From positions 1 to 64,000 of the forward strand of contig JAGYKL010000003.1 of NCBI GenBank assembly GCA_018401705.1: DNA of 64,000 nucleotides. Direction: 5' to 3'. Below are positions 1 through 9,345 of the stretch, piece by piece. Below the pieces are notes generated by a model. The model ran no database searches, had not been told where the DNA came from, and saw only the letters and a list, made by a program, of their open reading frames with translations. This stretch comes from Bacteroidia bacterium. Lineage in GTDB: Bacteria > Bacteroidota > Bacteroidia > M30B66. How positions within the stretch are numbered: the stretch's first letter is position 1; each line of letters begins with the position of its first letter. Made by a program: the position numbers and the translations under genes.

Positions 1-1959
1 CTTTTTAAGTGCAGGATATAGAATGTTATTTACAAGAGAACTTTTTCCAGAGCCCGAAACTCCGCTTACAACTGTCATAACACCAAGCGGAAATTCTACA
101 TTAACACTTTGCAGGTTATTATGGCGTCCTCCTTTAATGGTGATTGATTTACTCCATTTTCTTGGTTTTTCCCTGCGGGGGATTTCTTTTCTTCCGGTAA
201 GATAGTCGGCGGTGAGGCTTTGTCCGGCATCAATAAGTTGGTTGTGAGTACCATGAAAAACAATTTCACCACCTAAAGTTCCAGCTTGTGGACCAAGGTC
301 GATGAGCAGATCTGCAGCTTTCATGATGTCTTCATCATGTTCTACGACAATCACGGTGTTTCCTAAATCACGCAAGCGTTTAAGAACAGTGATGAGTCTT
401 TCGGTATCTTTTGAGTGCAAACCAATACTAGGTTCATCGAGAACGTACAGAGAACCTTCAAGAGCAGAACCAATTGAAGTAGCCAGGTTTATACGTTGGC
501 TTTCTCCGCCTGAAAGGCTTGATGATAAACGGTTAAGAGTTAAATAACCCAAGCCAACATCGCAAAGAAACCCTAGTCTATTTTGAATTTCAATCAAGAT
601 TCGCTTGGCCACTTTGTTTTGGTATTCATTCAATTCAAGAGAGTTGAAGAAATCTTTTATAACATGAACGGGCATGAGTACCAATTCGATGATGTTTTTG
701 CCACCAATTTTAACATAACCTGCATCTTTTCTGAGGCGGGTTCCTTTACAATCGGGACAAGTTGTCTTCCCGCGATAGCGAGAGAGCATAACACGATATT
801 GAATCTTATAAGTTTGCTCTTCTACGTATGCAAAGAATGCGTTTAGACCTTCAGCGTATTTTGTGCCCTTCCAAAGCAATTCTTTGAATTCATCCTCCAA
901 GTCGTAGTAAGCACGATGCACTGGAAAGTCTACCTTAAGGGCATGTTTGATGAACATATCTTTCCACTCGCCCATTTTTTCACCTCGCCAGGGAGCTATG
1001 CATCCTTCATAAAGAGAAAGGCTTTTATCAGGAATAACCAAGTCTTCGTCTATGCCAATAACAGAGCCAAAGCCTTCACATGTTTTGCAGGCTCCAAAGG
1101 GATTATTAAAGCTAAATAAGTGAACACTTGGTTCCTCAAAAACAATCTCATCTGCTTCGAAGCGATTATTCATTGTGATGGTTTGCACGGCACCATCTTC
1201 TGCAATTATTTCAATAATGCATTCATCATGACCTTCATAAAATGCAGTTTGAATAGAATCATATATTCGGCTATTGTTATCTTCATTTTCAGGGTCGATA
1301 ACGAATCGGTCGATGAGTAATTCGAGTTTTGCTTTTTTGAGGGAGCCTTTGATTTCTTCGAAAGCTTCGATGCGATCGAGTTTTCCATCAAGCCTCATTC
1401 TTGAAAACCCAAGTTGGCGGAGAAGTGACAGATTAGCGGCTTTGTCTTTAAAGCGGTCTGATTTTAGGGGAGCCAAAAGCGAAACGCGGCTTTTGGGAGT
1501 TTGAGAGTTGATGAAAACAAGAACGTCTTCGGGAGTGGAGCGAGTAACTTCTTTGCCTGAAACGGGCGAATAGGTAATTCCGATTCTGGCGAAGAGCAAC
1601 TTCATATAATCATAGATTTCGGTTGAGGTACCAACGGTAGATCTAGGATTTGTAGAGTTTACTTTTTGTTCAATAGCAATTGCAGGAGAAATCCCTTCAA
1701 TGTAATCAACTTCAGGCTTGTTAATTCGTCCTAAAAACTGACGTGCGTAAGAACTCAGCGATTCTACATAGCGTCTTTGACCTTCGGCGTAAAGAGTGTC
1801 AAAAGCGAGTGAAGATTTTCCTGAACCGGATAATCCTGTGATAACCACCAATTTATCGCGAGGTATTTCTACATCGATATTTTTAAGGTTATGCACCCTG
1901 GCGCCCTTGATGTATATGGTCGTCTTAGGATTGTGGGTAATCGTTGAGAGTTTGGTCAT
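1..1959 (-). CDS. uvrA: UvrABC excision nuclease subunit A, partial (3' end beyond the window)
   Basis: DNA damage recognition ATPase of nucleotide excision repair; it loads UvrB on damaged DNA. The minus-strand frame is open from the ATG at 1959 to the window edge, about 653 codons of a family length near 940. First Walker A is GLSGSGKSS (residues 42-50). Zinc-module CxxC pairs appear as CKTCEGFG (about 286) and CPDCKGTRL (about 403). The ABC signature LSGGESQRI is near residue 483 and the second Walker [10 protein letters not shown], lies near 633 just before the edge. A TAATTTTG -7 element 14 nt upstream supports the start. It is divergent from the sigma factor gene. Nothing in the visible part looks broken. 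Confidence 0.97.
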   Translation of the reverse strand, partial: MTKLSTITHNPKTTIYIKGARVHNLKNIDVEIPRDKLVVITGLSGSGKSSLAFDTLYAEGQRRYVESLSSYARQFLGRINKPEVDYIEGISPAIAIEQKVNSTNPRSTVGTSTEIYDYMKLLFARIGITYSPVSGKEVTRSTPEDVLVFINSQTPKSRVSLLAPLKSDRFKDKAANLSLLRQLGFSRMRLDGKLDRIEAFEEIKGSLKKAKLELLIDRFVIDPENEDNNSRIYDSIQTAFYEGHDECIIEIIAEDGAVQTITMNNRFEADEIVFEEPSVHLFSFNNPFGACKTCEGFGSVIGIDEDLVIPDKSLSLYEGCIAPWRGEKMGEWKDMFIKHALKVDFPVHRAYYDLEDEFKELLWKGTKYAEGLNAFFAYVEEQTYKIQYRVMLSRYRGKTTCPDCKGTRLRKDAGYVKIGGKNIIELVLMPVHVIKDFFNSLELNEYQNKVAKRILIEIQNRLGFLCDVGLGYLTLNRLSSSLSGGESQRINLATSIGSALEGSLYVLDEPSIGLHSKDTERLITVLKRLRDLGNTVIVVEHDEDIMKAADLLIDLGPQAGTLGGEIVFHGTHNQLIDAGQSLTADYLTGRKEIPRREKPRKWSKSITIKGGRHNNLQSVNVEFPLGVMTVVSGVSGSGKSSLVNNILYPALKK

Positions 1960-1973
1960 ATGTAAGAATCTTG

Positions 1974-1981
1974 CAAAATTA
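1974..1981 (-). promoter_or_regulatory. Putative -7 element of uvrA
   Basis: Minus-strand TAATTTTG is an exact match to the Bacteroidota -7 consensus TANNTTTG and ends 14 nt before the uvrA ATG. No clear -33 TTG is seen at the usual distance. No LexA-like operator was recognised. Confidence 0.5.
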
Positions 1982-2131
1982 ACAAATACCGCTTGCTTTT
2001 TTCAGAAAGGTTTATTTACTTTGCTTTTAACAATCCGAGAACTACGCTTGTTTTTGGAGTTAATAATTTAAAACCGAGAGTTTATAGCATACACCTTTAC
2101 TTTTTAACTACAACACACACTGTTTAAAAAA

Positions 2132-2138
2132 GGGAGGT
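2132..2138 (+). promoter_or_regulatory. Strong Shine-Dalgarno site of the sigma factor gene
   Basis: GGGAGGT lies 3 nt before the ATG at 2142 and can pair with the 3' end of 16S rRNA (anti-SD CCUCC). Nearly all other starts in this window have A/T-rich leaders without such a site, as expected in Bacteroidota, so this one stands out. Confidence 0.6.
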
Positions 2139-2141
2139 CTT

Positions 2142-2726
2142 ATGCAGTTATCTCAGGTTCAGGACCAGGTACTGGTTCGCAATTACATTAATGGTCAGGA
2201 AGAAGCTTTATCTGTGCTTGTAACAAGGCATCAGCAAAAGGTTTATTCGTACATCCGCATGTTGGTAAAAGATTCTGCTTTGGCAGAGGATATTTTTCAG
2301 GATGTGTTTGTGAAAGTGATTCACACTTTAAAGTCTGGAAACTACAATGAAGAAGGTAAATTCCTTCCTTGGGTTATGCGTATAGCGCACAACCTTAGTA
2401 TTGATCATTTCCGTAAAGCAAAGCGTTTTCAGGTGGTTCAGCCACGTGATGAAATGGATGTTTTCAGAACATTGAAAATTGACGATTTGAATGTAGAAGA
2501 TCAGATGGTTAAGGATCAGATTTTAAAAGATGTGAAGAAGCTTATAAAAGAGCTACCTCCAGAGCAGCAGGAAGTGCTAATTTTAAGGCATTATGCCGAT
2601 ATGAGTTTTCAGGAGATTGCTGATTTTACAGATGTTAGTATCAATACAGCTCTAGGAAGAATGAGATATGCTTTGATTAATCTCAGAAAGATTATCAAGC
2701 AGAATGAGATTGTTCTTTCGGTTTAG
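2142..2726 (+). CDS. RNA polymerase sigma-70 factor, ECF-like
   Basis: A 194-residue alternative sigma factor. Region 2 covers about residues 20-95 (DIFQDVFVKV, then WVMRIAHNLSIDHFRK, a typical core-binding and -10-recognition stretch). Region 4 covers about 135-185 (ELPPEQQEVLILRHY, then the helix-turn-helix SFQEIADFTDVSINTALGR). No region 1.1 or 3 is present, so it belongs to the ECF group. No anti-sigma gene follows: the next gene is an epimerase 177 nt downstream. The unusual Shine-Dalgarno sequence suggests translation differs from its neighbours. Its regulon cannot be read from this window. Confidence 0.93.
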   Translation: MQLSQVQDQVLVRNYINGQEEALSVLVTRHQQKVYSYIRMLVKDSALAEDIFQDVFVKVIHTLKSGNYNEEGKFLPWVMRIAHNLSIDHFRKAKRFQVVQPRDEMDVFRTLKIDDLNVEDQMVKDQILKDVKKLIKELPPEQQEVLILRHYADMSFQEIADFTDVSINTALGRMRYALINLRKIIKQNEIVLSV

Positions 2727-2891
2727 TTTATTTGAAAGGGAAATAGAGTAAGGGAGAAAGAATGAGTTTCGTCAAAAAGGTATATATATTCATTAACTCC
2801 TTTATGCCTTGATGGAATTAATTTCAGTTAATTGGGAAGCAAGAGCAGATATCCCATCTAAAAATTTGTTTTTCCATTTAACAAGTCCTCT

Positions 2892-2899
2892 TACCTTCG
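2892..2899 (+). promoter_or_regulatory. Near-consensus -7 element 4 nt before the epimerase start
   Basis: TACCTTCG matches TANNTTTG at all but one fixed position. It ends 4 nt before the GTG at 2904, which would put the transcription start at or next to the start codon. Confidence 0.4.
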
Positions 2900-2903
2900 C
2901 GGC

Positions 2904-3872
2904 GTGAGTAAAATTCTTATAACTGGAGGCGCCGGGTTTATTGCGAGGTATTTCGTTGAGAAATTTCCGGGTGATGAGGTTTTGCTATTAGACATTAGAG
3001 AGCCTGATTATTCTTCTCAAGCAAAATATATCAAAGGAGATATCCGCAATGAGGATGATGTAAACCAGGTAATGCAGGGCGTTGACCTTGTGATTCACCT
3101 AGCTGCAATGCATCATGATTTTGGAATTGCCGACGAAGAGTATTTCGAAACTAATTCCCGCGGAGCGGAAATCATTGCAAATGCAGCTGCAAAAAATGGT
3201 GTAAAGAAGATTATCAACTTTTCATCAGTAGCCGTTTACGGCAACCAAGGGAATCCCGGTCCAACAAATGAAGAAACACCTCCGTCGCCTCAATCACCTT
3301 ATGGCAAATCTAAATTAGAAGCCGAAGGTATTTTCACCAACATGACTAAAGAAACAGGAGCTCGATTGGTTATTGTTAGATCAACAGTTGTTTTTGGAGC
3401 CTGGAACCTAGCCAATGTTCTTAATCTTATAAAGGCTATTGATAAAGGTGTTTACATGCATGTAGGCAAAGGAGATAATATTAAGTCTATTGCTTATGTT
3501 GAGAATATTGTAGAGGCTGCATTATTTGCCTTGGAGCTTGAGTCATCAGGAATATGCCTTTTCAATTATGTGGATTCACCGGCTATGACTTCTCGCGAGA
3601 TTGCGAATTTACAAGCAAGTTTGCTTGGGAAGAAGATACAAATCTCAGTGCCATATTCTTTGGCTCTTTTCCTGGCTTTGCCTTTTGACATATTCATAAA
3701 ACTAAGCGGCAAAAATCTAAGTATTTCATCCAGTAGAGTGAAGAAGTTCTGCACACAGACTTTTCATGGTGCTGAAAAAATCAGCCGTTTAGGCTTTAAA
3801 CCAAAGGTTAGTATTCAAGATGGAATGGCCAAGATGATACGCTGGTATCTGAGCTCCAAGAAAATCCATTAA
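2904..3872 (+). CDS. NAD-dependent epimerase/dehydratase (extended SDR family)
   Basis: A 322-residue nucleotide-sugar-modifying enzyme of the extended short-chain dehydrogenase family. The N-terminal Rossmann motif is ITGGAGFIARYF (residues 6-17). An acidic residue ends the second strand (LLLDIREPD), the NAD-binding HLAAMHH loop follows, and the catalytic SSVAVYG and YGKSK (YxxxK) segments are present. The start is GTG. The C-terminal third carries a hydrophobic stretch (about 248-275) that may associate with the membrane. It is followed after 21 nt by a polyprenyl-phosphate sugar transferase, which points to surface glycan synthesis. The exact sugar substrate is not evident. Confidence 0.9.
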   Translation: MSKILITGGAGFIARYFVEKFPGDEVLLLDIREPDYSSQAKYIKGDIRNEDDVNQVMQGVDLVIHLAAMHHDFGIADEEYFETNSRGAEIIANAAAKNGVKKIINFSSVAVYGNQGNPGPTNEETPPSPQSPYGKSKLEAEGIFTNMTKETGARLVIVRSTVVFGAWNLANVLNLIKAIDKGVYMHVGKGDNIKSIAYVENIVEAALFALELESSGICLFNYVDSPAMTSREIANLQASLLGKKIQISVPYSLALFLALPFDIFIKLSGKNLSISSSRVKKFCTQTFHGAEKISRLGFKPKVSIQDGMAKMIRWYLSSKKIH

Positions 3873-3893
3873 TTTCGCGCCATACAATTTTGC

Positions 3894-4922
3894 GTGGAAC
3901 CCTTTTTCGTTGCCTTCTTTGTTTGCCTTATTCTTACCCCTTCGGTAATTCGCTTTGCTACGCGTAAAAGGCTTTTCGACATCCCCGATGAAAGGAAAAT
4001 TCATAGTGAAGAAATTCCCCGCTTGGGCGGCACCGCTATTATTTCAGCATTATTTATAAGCATTTTACTTACTTCTGGCCCCGACACTTTAATTGAATTA
4101 CGCTATTTTCTGGCTGGTTTACTTATGCTCTTTTTTGTTGGCTTGTGGGACGACATGCAAACAGTGAGTCCTCTTATAAAGCTGTTGGGCGAAAGTGTGC
4201 CTGTTCTTTTAATCACTTATTTCAATAGAATTCCATTAAACGAGCTTTTTCCTCAGTATGAATGGATTATTGGTTTTGAATGGCCTGTTACTATTTTTAT
4301 GAGTTTCTGGATTGTAAATGCCTTTAATTTGATTGACGGCATCAACGGATTAGCTGGTAGCATTGGGGTTTTGGCGCTGCTGGGAATAGGATATTTCGGA
4401 AACCCCGTGATGTACCAATTGAGTTATTCTTTCGCAGGAGCCTTGTTAGCATTTCTGTTTTTTAATTTCGTTAAGCCTCGAATATTTATGGGAGATTGTG
4501 GCTCTCTTCCTATTGGATATACATTGGCTTTTGGAATGTCGCATCTTTCATTTAGCACACTTGGCGAAGGAATTATTCTCGAGCCAATCATTGTTCTTGC
4601 ACTGATGATAGTTCCGCTTTTTGACATGCTTAGGGTATTTGTGATTCGAATATTTTACGGCAAGAATCCCTTTCAGGGCGATAGAAACCACTTGCATCAT
4701 TTATTACTTGAAACAGGAATGAGTCATGTGGGAGCAACTTTGAGCCTGATTGCTTTGTCTCTCTTTTCGGCTGCTATGGTGCTTTTATTTAGTAATGTTG
4801 AAGCATCGGGTTTTATACTTTATTCGCTGACTTTCTTAGGGCTGCTTTTGCCTTCATTCATTTTTACTTTGGCTTTGTGGACACGTGTTTATCGGGTTCG
4901 TAAAACTTCAAAACCTACCTGA
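3894..4922 (+). CDS. WecA/TagO-like undecaprenyl-phosphate sugar-1-phosphate transferase (MraY family)
   Basis: A 342-residue multi-pass membrane enzyme predicted to move a HexNAc-1-phosphate from a UDP-sugar to undecaprenyl phosphate, the first step of a surface polysaccharide. Family motifs in order: RLGGTAI, LWDDMQTVSP (catalytic Asp pair), NLIDGINGLAG, FMGDCGSLPIGY and the cytoplasmic GDRNHLHH motif typical of WecA-type proteins. About ten hydrophobic segments. The start is GTG at 3894, with CAATTTTG directly upstream. The true MraY lies in the dcw cluster, so this is the glycan paralogue. It probably forms a unit with the epimerase before it and the Wzi-like gene after it. Confidence 0.93.
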   Translation: MEPFFVAFFVCLILTPSVIRFATRKRLFDIPDERKIHSEEIPRLGGTAIISALFISILLTSGPDTLIELRYFLAGLLMLFFVGLWDDMQTVSPLIKLLGESVPVLLITYFNRIPLNELFPQYEWIIGFEWPVTIFMSFWIVNAFNLIDGINGLAGSIGVLALLGIGYFGNPVMYQLSYSFAGALLAFLFFNFVKPRIFMGDCGSLPIGYTLAFGMSHLSFSTLGEGIILEPIIVLALMIVPLFDMLRVFVIRIFYGKNPFQGDRNHLHHLLLETGMSHVGATLSLIALSLFSAAMVLLFSNVEASGFILYSLTFLGLLLPSFIFTLALWTRVYRVRKTSKPT

Positions 4923-4926
4923 ATTT

Positions 4927-6549
4927 ATGAGATTACTTCTTTTACTCGTATGCTGTATTACCGGTTCTCTCTATTCGCAGGAGTACAATCTAGTTTTAGA
5001 CAGGTATGGTTATGATTTAATTGATAAAGCTATGCAGCAAGCAGGCGAAAATCAACATACAAGCTTTAAACCCTACAGAAAATCAGATGTATTAAAAACC
5101 ATTTTGCCGGATACCGCATCTGGAACGCCTGTAAAGCAACCTAAGACATGGGCAGGAAGAGCTTTGTGGACTAATAATTTACTAAGTCTTGACTCGAGTG
5201 AATTTCAATTGTATGCCGATCCTCTTTTTTCATTTGATATTGGTAAAGACAACAATACAGGCAATACCACTTATTTAAATGCAAGAGGAATCCAGCTTTT
5301 TGGAAATCTTGGGAAGAAGGTTTCGTTTTACACGTCTTTCTGGGAGAATCAGGGAAGATTCGTAAATTATATTGATAGCTTTATAGTTGATAATCAGGTA
5401 GTTCCTGGGCAAGGTCGCGTAAAACCTTTTGGAACCGGCGGATGGGATTATGCAATAGCTAACGGCTATGTTTCCTATACTCCATCAAGGTTTTTTAATT
5501 TCCAATTCGGAAATGATAAGCAGTTTATTGGCGATGGTTATCGTTCCTTATTTCTTTCAGATAATGCCTTCAATTACCCATTTTTTAAGATTACGAGTAC
5601 TTTCTGGAAATTTAGGTATACCAACCTATTTGTGAGTTATCAGAATATTGGAAATGCAGCTAACTCAAACATCGGTGGTTACCTGCAAAAGTTCGCTAGT
5701 TATCATCATTTAAGCTACAATGCAACCAAGTGGTTAAATATTGGTTTGTTCGAAACCATCGTATGGCAGGGAGGTGATTCAACCGGCGGTCGCCGAGGAT
5801 TTGACGTAAATTATCTCAATCCGATAATTTTCTACCGACCGGTAGAGTTTTCGAGAGGCTCGCCTGATAATGTGCTAATTGGACTGAACTTTAAAGCGAT
5901 GATATTGAAAAAGTATCAGTTGTATGGACAGCTGCTTCTTGATGAATTTTCACTGAAGGAAGTTACTGCAAGAAACGGCTGGGGGGCTAATAAGCAAGGA
6001 CTTCAGTTAGGATGGAAGTTTTTCGACTTTTTGGGTTTGAAGAATCTCACCTGGCAAAATGAACTCAACATTGTTAGACCCTATACTTATGGGCATTTTA
6101 CTGCCGATCAAAGTTATACGCACTATGCTCAGCCTTTAGCTCATCCTTTAGGAGCCAATTTTATTGAGAATGTCCAGTTCTTGAGATACCGTTACCGGAG
6201 ATGGGGTATTGAGGCAAAGATTTTATTAGCGCAATATGGGGCCGACAACCTTCTGTTGGATGGAACTATGAGTAATTGGGGGCAGAACCCATTTGTAGGA
6301 ACTGCAGAAATAGGAAGCGGGCCTTTGATGGTACCTAATATTTATGGCAATACGATTACTCAAGGCTTGAAAAACACCGTGATGTTTACTGATTTAACAG
6401 CTTCATATTTAATCAACACCAGAACCAATATGAGACTTGAGGCGGGGGTTTCGCGCCGAACTCAAGAAAACGCAAGAGTAAACACTAGCACCATTTGGTT
6501 GTTTTTTAGTTTTAAGACTAGTATATCGAATAGATATTACGATTTCTAG
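4927..6549 (+). CDS. Capsule assembly Wzi-family outer membrane beta-barrel protein
   Basis: About 540 residues. I choose the ATG at 4927, 4 nt after the transferase stop, because it begins a clean signal peptide (MRLLLLLVCCITGSLYSQ). An upstream in-frame start at 4885 would overlap the previous gene and bury that signal. The mature part is rich in alternating aromatic/polar strands (for example FNFQFGNDKQFIGDGYRS) and ends in strands finishing with aromatic residues, as in Wzi-type barrels. Wzi anchors capsule at the outer surface, which fits the two glycan genes upstream. The family call rests on overall character and the KQFIGDGYRS-type segment. Confidence 0.8.
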   Translation: MRLLLLLVCCITGSLYSQEYNLVLDRYGYDLIDKAMQQAGENQHTSFKPYRKSDVLKTILPDTASGTPVKQPKTWAGRALWTNNLLSLDSSEFQLYADPLFSFDIGKDNNTGNTTYLNARGIQLFGNLGKKVSFYTSFWENQGRFVNYIDSFIVDNQVVPGQGRVKPFGTGGWDYAIANGYVSYTPSRFFNFQFGNDKQFIGDGYRSLFLSDNAFNYPFFKITSTFWKFRYTNLFVSYQNIGNAANSNIGGYLQKFASYHHLSYNATKWLNIGLFETIVWQGGDSTGGRRGFDVNYLNPIIFYRPVEFSRGSPDNVLIGLNFKAMILKKYQLYGQLLLDEFSLKEVTARNGWGANKQGLQLGWKFFDFLGLKNLTWQNELNIVRPYTYGHFTADQSYTHYAQPLAHPLGANFIENVQFLRYRYRRWGIEAKILLAQYGADNLLLDGTMSNWGQNPFVGTAEIGSGPLMVPNIYGNTITQGLKNTVMFTDLTASYLINTRTNMRLEAGVSRRTQENARVNTSTIWLFFSFKTSISNRYYDF

Positions 6550-6595
6550 CATAGATTATTCAAACAATAAAGGCTGAAAATTGAGCTGCTTTGGC

Positions 6596-6603
6596 TACTT
6601 TTG
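6596..6603 (+). promoter_or_regulatory. -7 element of the oxidase-assembly operon
   Basis: TACTTTTG matches TANNTTTG exactly and lies 33 nt before the GTG of the heme O synthase gene. A three-codon reading frame ATG AGC AAG TAA sits at 6615-6626, between the expected transcription start and the GTG. Confidence 0.55.
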
Positions 6604-6636
6604 CAGCGCTAAAAATGAGCAAGTAAGAAACAAATC

Positions 6637-7533
6637 GTGTTGGCACAAGATATTACAGATAATACACCTAGAACAGGCATTGTTCTGAAATTGAAAGATT
6701 ATGGCCAGCTGCTAAAGCTGAGGCTTGCTTCTTTGGTAGTGTTTTCTGCTGTTGTAACTTATTTCATGGCTGCTGAGAATCCAAGTTGGATTCAGGCTTT
6801 ATTATTAACCCTAGGTGGTTTTTTAGTTACAGGATCTTCAAATGCTTTTAATCAGATTATTGAGAAAGAGCTTGATAAGAAGATGGACAGAACACAGCAA
6901 AGGCCTTTGCCCCAAGATAGATTAAGTGAATCAGAAGCCTTAGTTTTTTCATCATTAATAGGATTATTGGGGATTTGGATATTGTGGCATTTTATGAATC
7001 CTCTCAGTGGGATTTTGGGCATAGCGGCCTTGTTATCCTACGTAGTAGTTTATACCCCATTAAAGAGAATTACTCCATTTGCGGTATTTGTAGGAGCGTT
7101 TCCAGGTGCAATTCCTCCAATGTTAGGCTGGGTTGCCGCCACAGGCGTGATGAGTGTTGAAGCTGTTGTGGTATTTTTAATTCAGTTTATGTGGCAATTC
7201 CCTCATTTTTGGGCGCTTGCTTGGATGCTTGACGATGATTACAAAAAGGCGGGATTTCAAATGCTTCCTTCAATTACAGGGAGGTCAAAAACGTCAGCTT
7301 TTCAAGTGATGGTGTACACTGCAGGGCTTATTCCAATTGGATTACTTCCATATTTCTTTCAAATGGCAGGTCCTGTTTCGGCAGTAATTACAACTCTATG
7401 TGGAGTTTATTTTATGGTAAAAGCAATAAAGCTTCATCAAACCCTTGAAATATCCGATGCGCGTAAACTCCTTTACGCTTCGTTTGTTTACTTGCCGGTG
7501 GTGCAATTAGCGCTTCTTTTTGATAAAATTTAA
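6637..7533 (+). CDS. cyoE: Protoheme IX farnesyltransferase (heme O synthase)
   Basis: Integral membrane UbiA-family prenyltransferase that farnesylates protoheme to heme O for heme-copper oxidases. 298 residues with about eight or nine membrane segments. The first Asp-rich motif is in NAFNQIIEKELDKKMDRT followed by RPLP, the hallmark of CyoE/CtaB; the second is near DDDYKKAGFQMLP. The start is GTG at 6637. It heads a block of oxidase genes on the same strand, 2 nt before the first subunit III gene, so co-transcription is likely. Confidence 0.96.
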   Translation: MLAQDITDNTPRTGIVLKLKDYGQLLKLRLASLVVFSAVVTYFMAAENPSWIQALLLTLGGFLVTGSSNAFNQIIEKELDKKMDRTQQRPLPQDRLSESEALVFSSLIGLLGIWILWHFMNPLSGILGIAALLSYVVVYTPLKRITPFAVFVGAFPGAIPPMLGWVAATGVMSVEAVVVFLIQFMWQFPHFWALAWMLDDDYKKAGFQMLPSITGRSKTSAFQVMVYTAGLIPIGLLPYFFQMAGPVSAVITTLCGVYFMVKAIKLHQTLEISDARKLLYASFVYLPVVQLALLFDKI

Positions 7534-7535
7534 TC

Positions 7536-8123
7536 ATGGCACAATCTAGTATCAGAGGTATTGAGAATCTTGAGTTGAAGGAGAAAGTAAACCGCAATTT
7601 GCTTTATATCAGCATTTTTAGTTCGGTTATGCTTTTTGCAGGCTTAACATCGGGTTACATTGTAAGGCAAGCCGATGGCGGATGGCTTCAGTTCACAATG
7701 CCATTTATGTTTTGGATAAGTACGGGAGTAATTCTCGTTTCAAGTATCACAGTTAATTGGGCTTTAATGGCAGCTCGGAAAAATAATTTCGAGCAAGTTA
7801 AGTTGGCATTAGGACTAACACTTCTTTTGGGAATCACATTCTGTTTTACTCAGATTTCGGGCTGGGGAGATTTGACAGCAAACGGAATTTATTTTGCCGG
7901 TAAGCAAGCTAACCCATCAGGTAGTTATTTTTATATTCTGTCGGGAGTTCACTTGGCTCACATTCTTTCTGGACTAATTTATCTTTCAGTTATTTTCATA
8001 AAATCATTCAGTAATAAGTACCACAGTGGAGATTTAGCCGGCGTGAGACACGTTGGAATATTTTGGCATTTCCTTGATGGAGTGTGGGTTTACTTGTTTG
8101 TTTTTCTGTTATTTATGCAATAA
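7536..8123 (+). CDS. Cytochrome c oxidase subunit III, first copy
   Basis: 195-residue membrane protein of the heme-copper oxidase subunit III family. Five hydrophobic segments are visible. Conserved C-terminal elements are GVHLAHILSG and FWHFLDGVWVYLF, where the paired His/Asp pattern near the last helices is typical. It starts 2 nt after cyoE and is followed by a second subunit III gene. Tandem short and long subunit III genes are common in Bacteroidota. Subunits I and II are not in this window. Confidence 0.92.
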   Translation: MAQSSIRGIENLELKEKVNRNLLYISIFSSVMLFAGLTSGYIVRQADGGWLQFTMPFMFWISTGVILVSSITVNWALMAARKNNFEQVKLALGLTLLLGITFCFTQISGWGDLTANGIYFAGKQANPSGSYFYILSGVHLAHILSGLIYLSVIFIKSFSNKYHSGDLAGVRHVGIFWHFLDGVWVYLFVFLLFMQ

Positions 8124-8212
8124 ATATTTAAAATCTCGCAATTCAACAACAAAACCTATAAAACAATTAATTTTTTTGGGTAAACTTGCACCCAAATTCT
8201 GATTATCGAATC

Positions 8213-8935
8213 ATGGCACACGACGCAACACTTGAAATGCCTGCAAAGAAGCTCTGGGGAGGTGGAACTTCACCATTTGGAGCCAGTTATGGAAAACTAA
8301 TGATGTGGTTTTTCCTAATTTCAGATGCATTTACTTTCTCAACATTATTAATTGCACTTGGTTATGCACGACACGTGCATGCCGATTCTTGGCCTTTAGT
8401 TGAAGAAGTATTCTATCACTTTCCTTTTACACACGCTCACTTACCATTGCTTTATGTTGGTTTGATGACTTTTATCCTCATCATTTCGAGTGTTACTATG
8501 GTTTTGGCAGTTGATGCAGGTCATACAAATAACAAAAAAGGAGTTCTGTTTTGGTTGGGCCTTACTGTAGTAGGAGGTTTAGTCTTCTTAGGTTCCCAAG
8601 CATGGGAATGGTATACTTTTATTGTTGGAGGAGAAGGTGTTATGAAAACTGTTATTGTAGATGGCCAAGCCAAGGAGATTCTTGTGCAGGGAGCCAATCT
8701 TCAATATAATGAATATGGACACACTCAATTTGCCGACTTCTTTTTCTTCATAACCGGTTTTCATGGTTTTCACGTATTCTCCGGAGTTGTTATTAATGCC
8801 ATAATCTGGTGGCAGGCTGCTGAAGGCGTTTATGAGAAAAGAGGGCATTATGAAATGGTTGAGAAAGCTGGTCTTTACTGGCACTTTGTAGACCTTGTGT
8901 GGGTATTCGTTTTCACATTCTTTTACCTTCTGTAA
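8213..8935 (+). CDS. Cytochrome c oxidase subunit III, second copy
   Basis: About 240 residues from the ATG at 8213. An in-frame TTG at 8186 would give 9 extra residues, but it lies inside a TAAACTTG sequence resembling a -7 element (8181-8188), so the downstream ATG is preferred. Membrane segments alternate with subunit III motifs: FHGFHVFSG and YWHFVDLVWVFVF near the C terminus. The protein has an extra loop of about 40 residues (near GEGVMKTVIVDGQAKE) that the first copy lacks. It likely joins the first copy and the subunit IV-like protein in the same oxidase. Confidence 0.92.
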   Translation: MAHDATLEMPAKKLWGGGTSPFGASYGKLMMWFFLISDAFTFSTLLIALGYARHVHADSWPLVEEVFYHFPFTHAHLPLLYVGLMTFILIISSVTMVLAVDAGHTNNKKGVLFWLGLTVVGGLVFLGSQAWEWYTFIVGGEGVMKTVIVDGQAKEILVQGANLQYNEYGHTQFADFFFFITGFHGFHVFSGVVINAIIWWQAAEGVYEKRGHYEMVEKAGLYWHFVDLVWVFVFTFFYLL

Positions 8936-8957
8936 TTAATACAATTGAACTTTAGCT

Positions 8958-9344
8958 ATGGAACATTCAACAGAAATAGATCAGTCGTACGAATATAGTA
9001 AACCGCATTCCCGCACTCCTGAAGAAGGAAGAGCGGTGAGAAAGAAAATTCTCATGGTTACGGCTTTGCTGTCAGTTATCACAATTGTAGAAGTACTCAT
9101 TGGTATTTATTATTCTAAAACTCACGTTAGTCCAGGTACTTGGCAAGCCATTAAATGGTTTTATATTGTTCTTACTCTTGTAAAAGCCGGCTACATTGTT
9201 TTAGTTTTTATGCATTTAGGTGATGAGCGTAAAAACCTTCGGACCACTATTTTGTTACCTATGGTGTTAGTGATATATTTTATATTCATCTGCATTTTTG
9301 AAGGTAACAACATCCTGCAATATGTTCAGGATATTTTAAAGTGA
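8958..9344 (+). CDS. Cytochrome c oxidase subunit IV-like membrane protein
   Basis: 128 residues. A hydrophilic N terminus of about 30 residues (RTPEEGRAVRKK) is followed by three hydrophobic segments; the second includes VKAGYIVLVFMHLGDERKN, characteristic of the bacterial subunit IV (CtaF/COX4-pro) family. It lies 22 nt after the second subunit III gene, and its TGA shares one base with the ATG-like triplet preceding the next GTG start. It is probably a small stabilising subunit of the oxidase. Confidence 0.88.
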   Translation: MEHSTEIDQSYEYSKPHSRTPEEGRAVRKKILMVTALLSVITIVEVLIGIYYSKTHVSPGTWQAIKWFYIVLTLVKAGYIVLVFMHLGDERKNLRTTILLPMVLVIYFIFICIFEGNNILQYVQDILK

Positions 9345-9345
9345 T

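Noticed and set aside
2762-2812. 16-codon reading frame (MSFVKKVYIFINSFMP) with GGGAG upstream, after the sigma factor gene
   Set aside because: Too short and without coding character or a recognisable anti-sigma feature; chance open frames of this size are common in AT-rich spacers.
3885-3892. CAATTTTG as a -7 element for the WecA-like gene
   Set aside because: The key first T is missing and only 1 nt separates it from the GTG; the gene is more likely read from the epimerase promoter.
6615-6626. Three-codon frame ATG AGC AAG TAA in the heme O synthase leader as a regulatory mini-ORF
   Set aside because: Such minimal frames arise by chance; nothing else suggests translational control. Noted only with the promoter.
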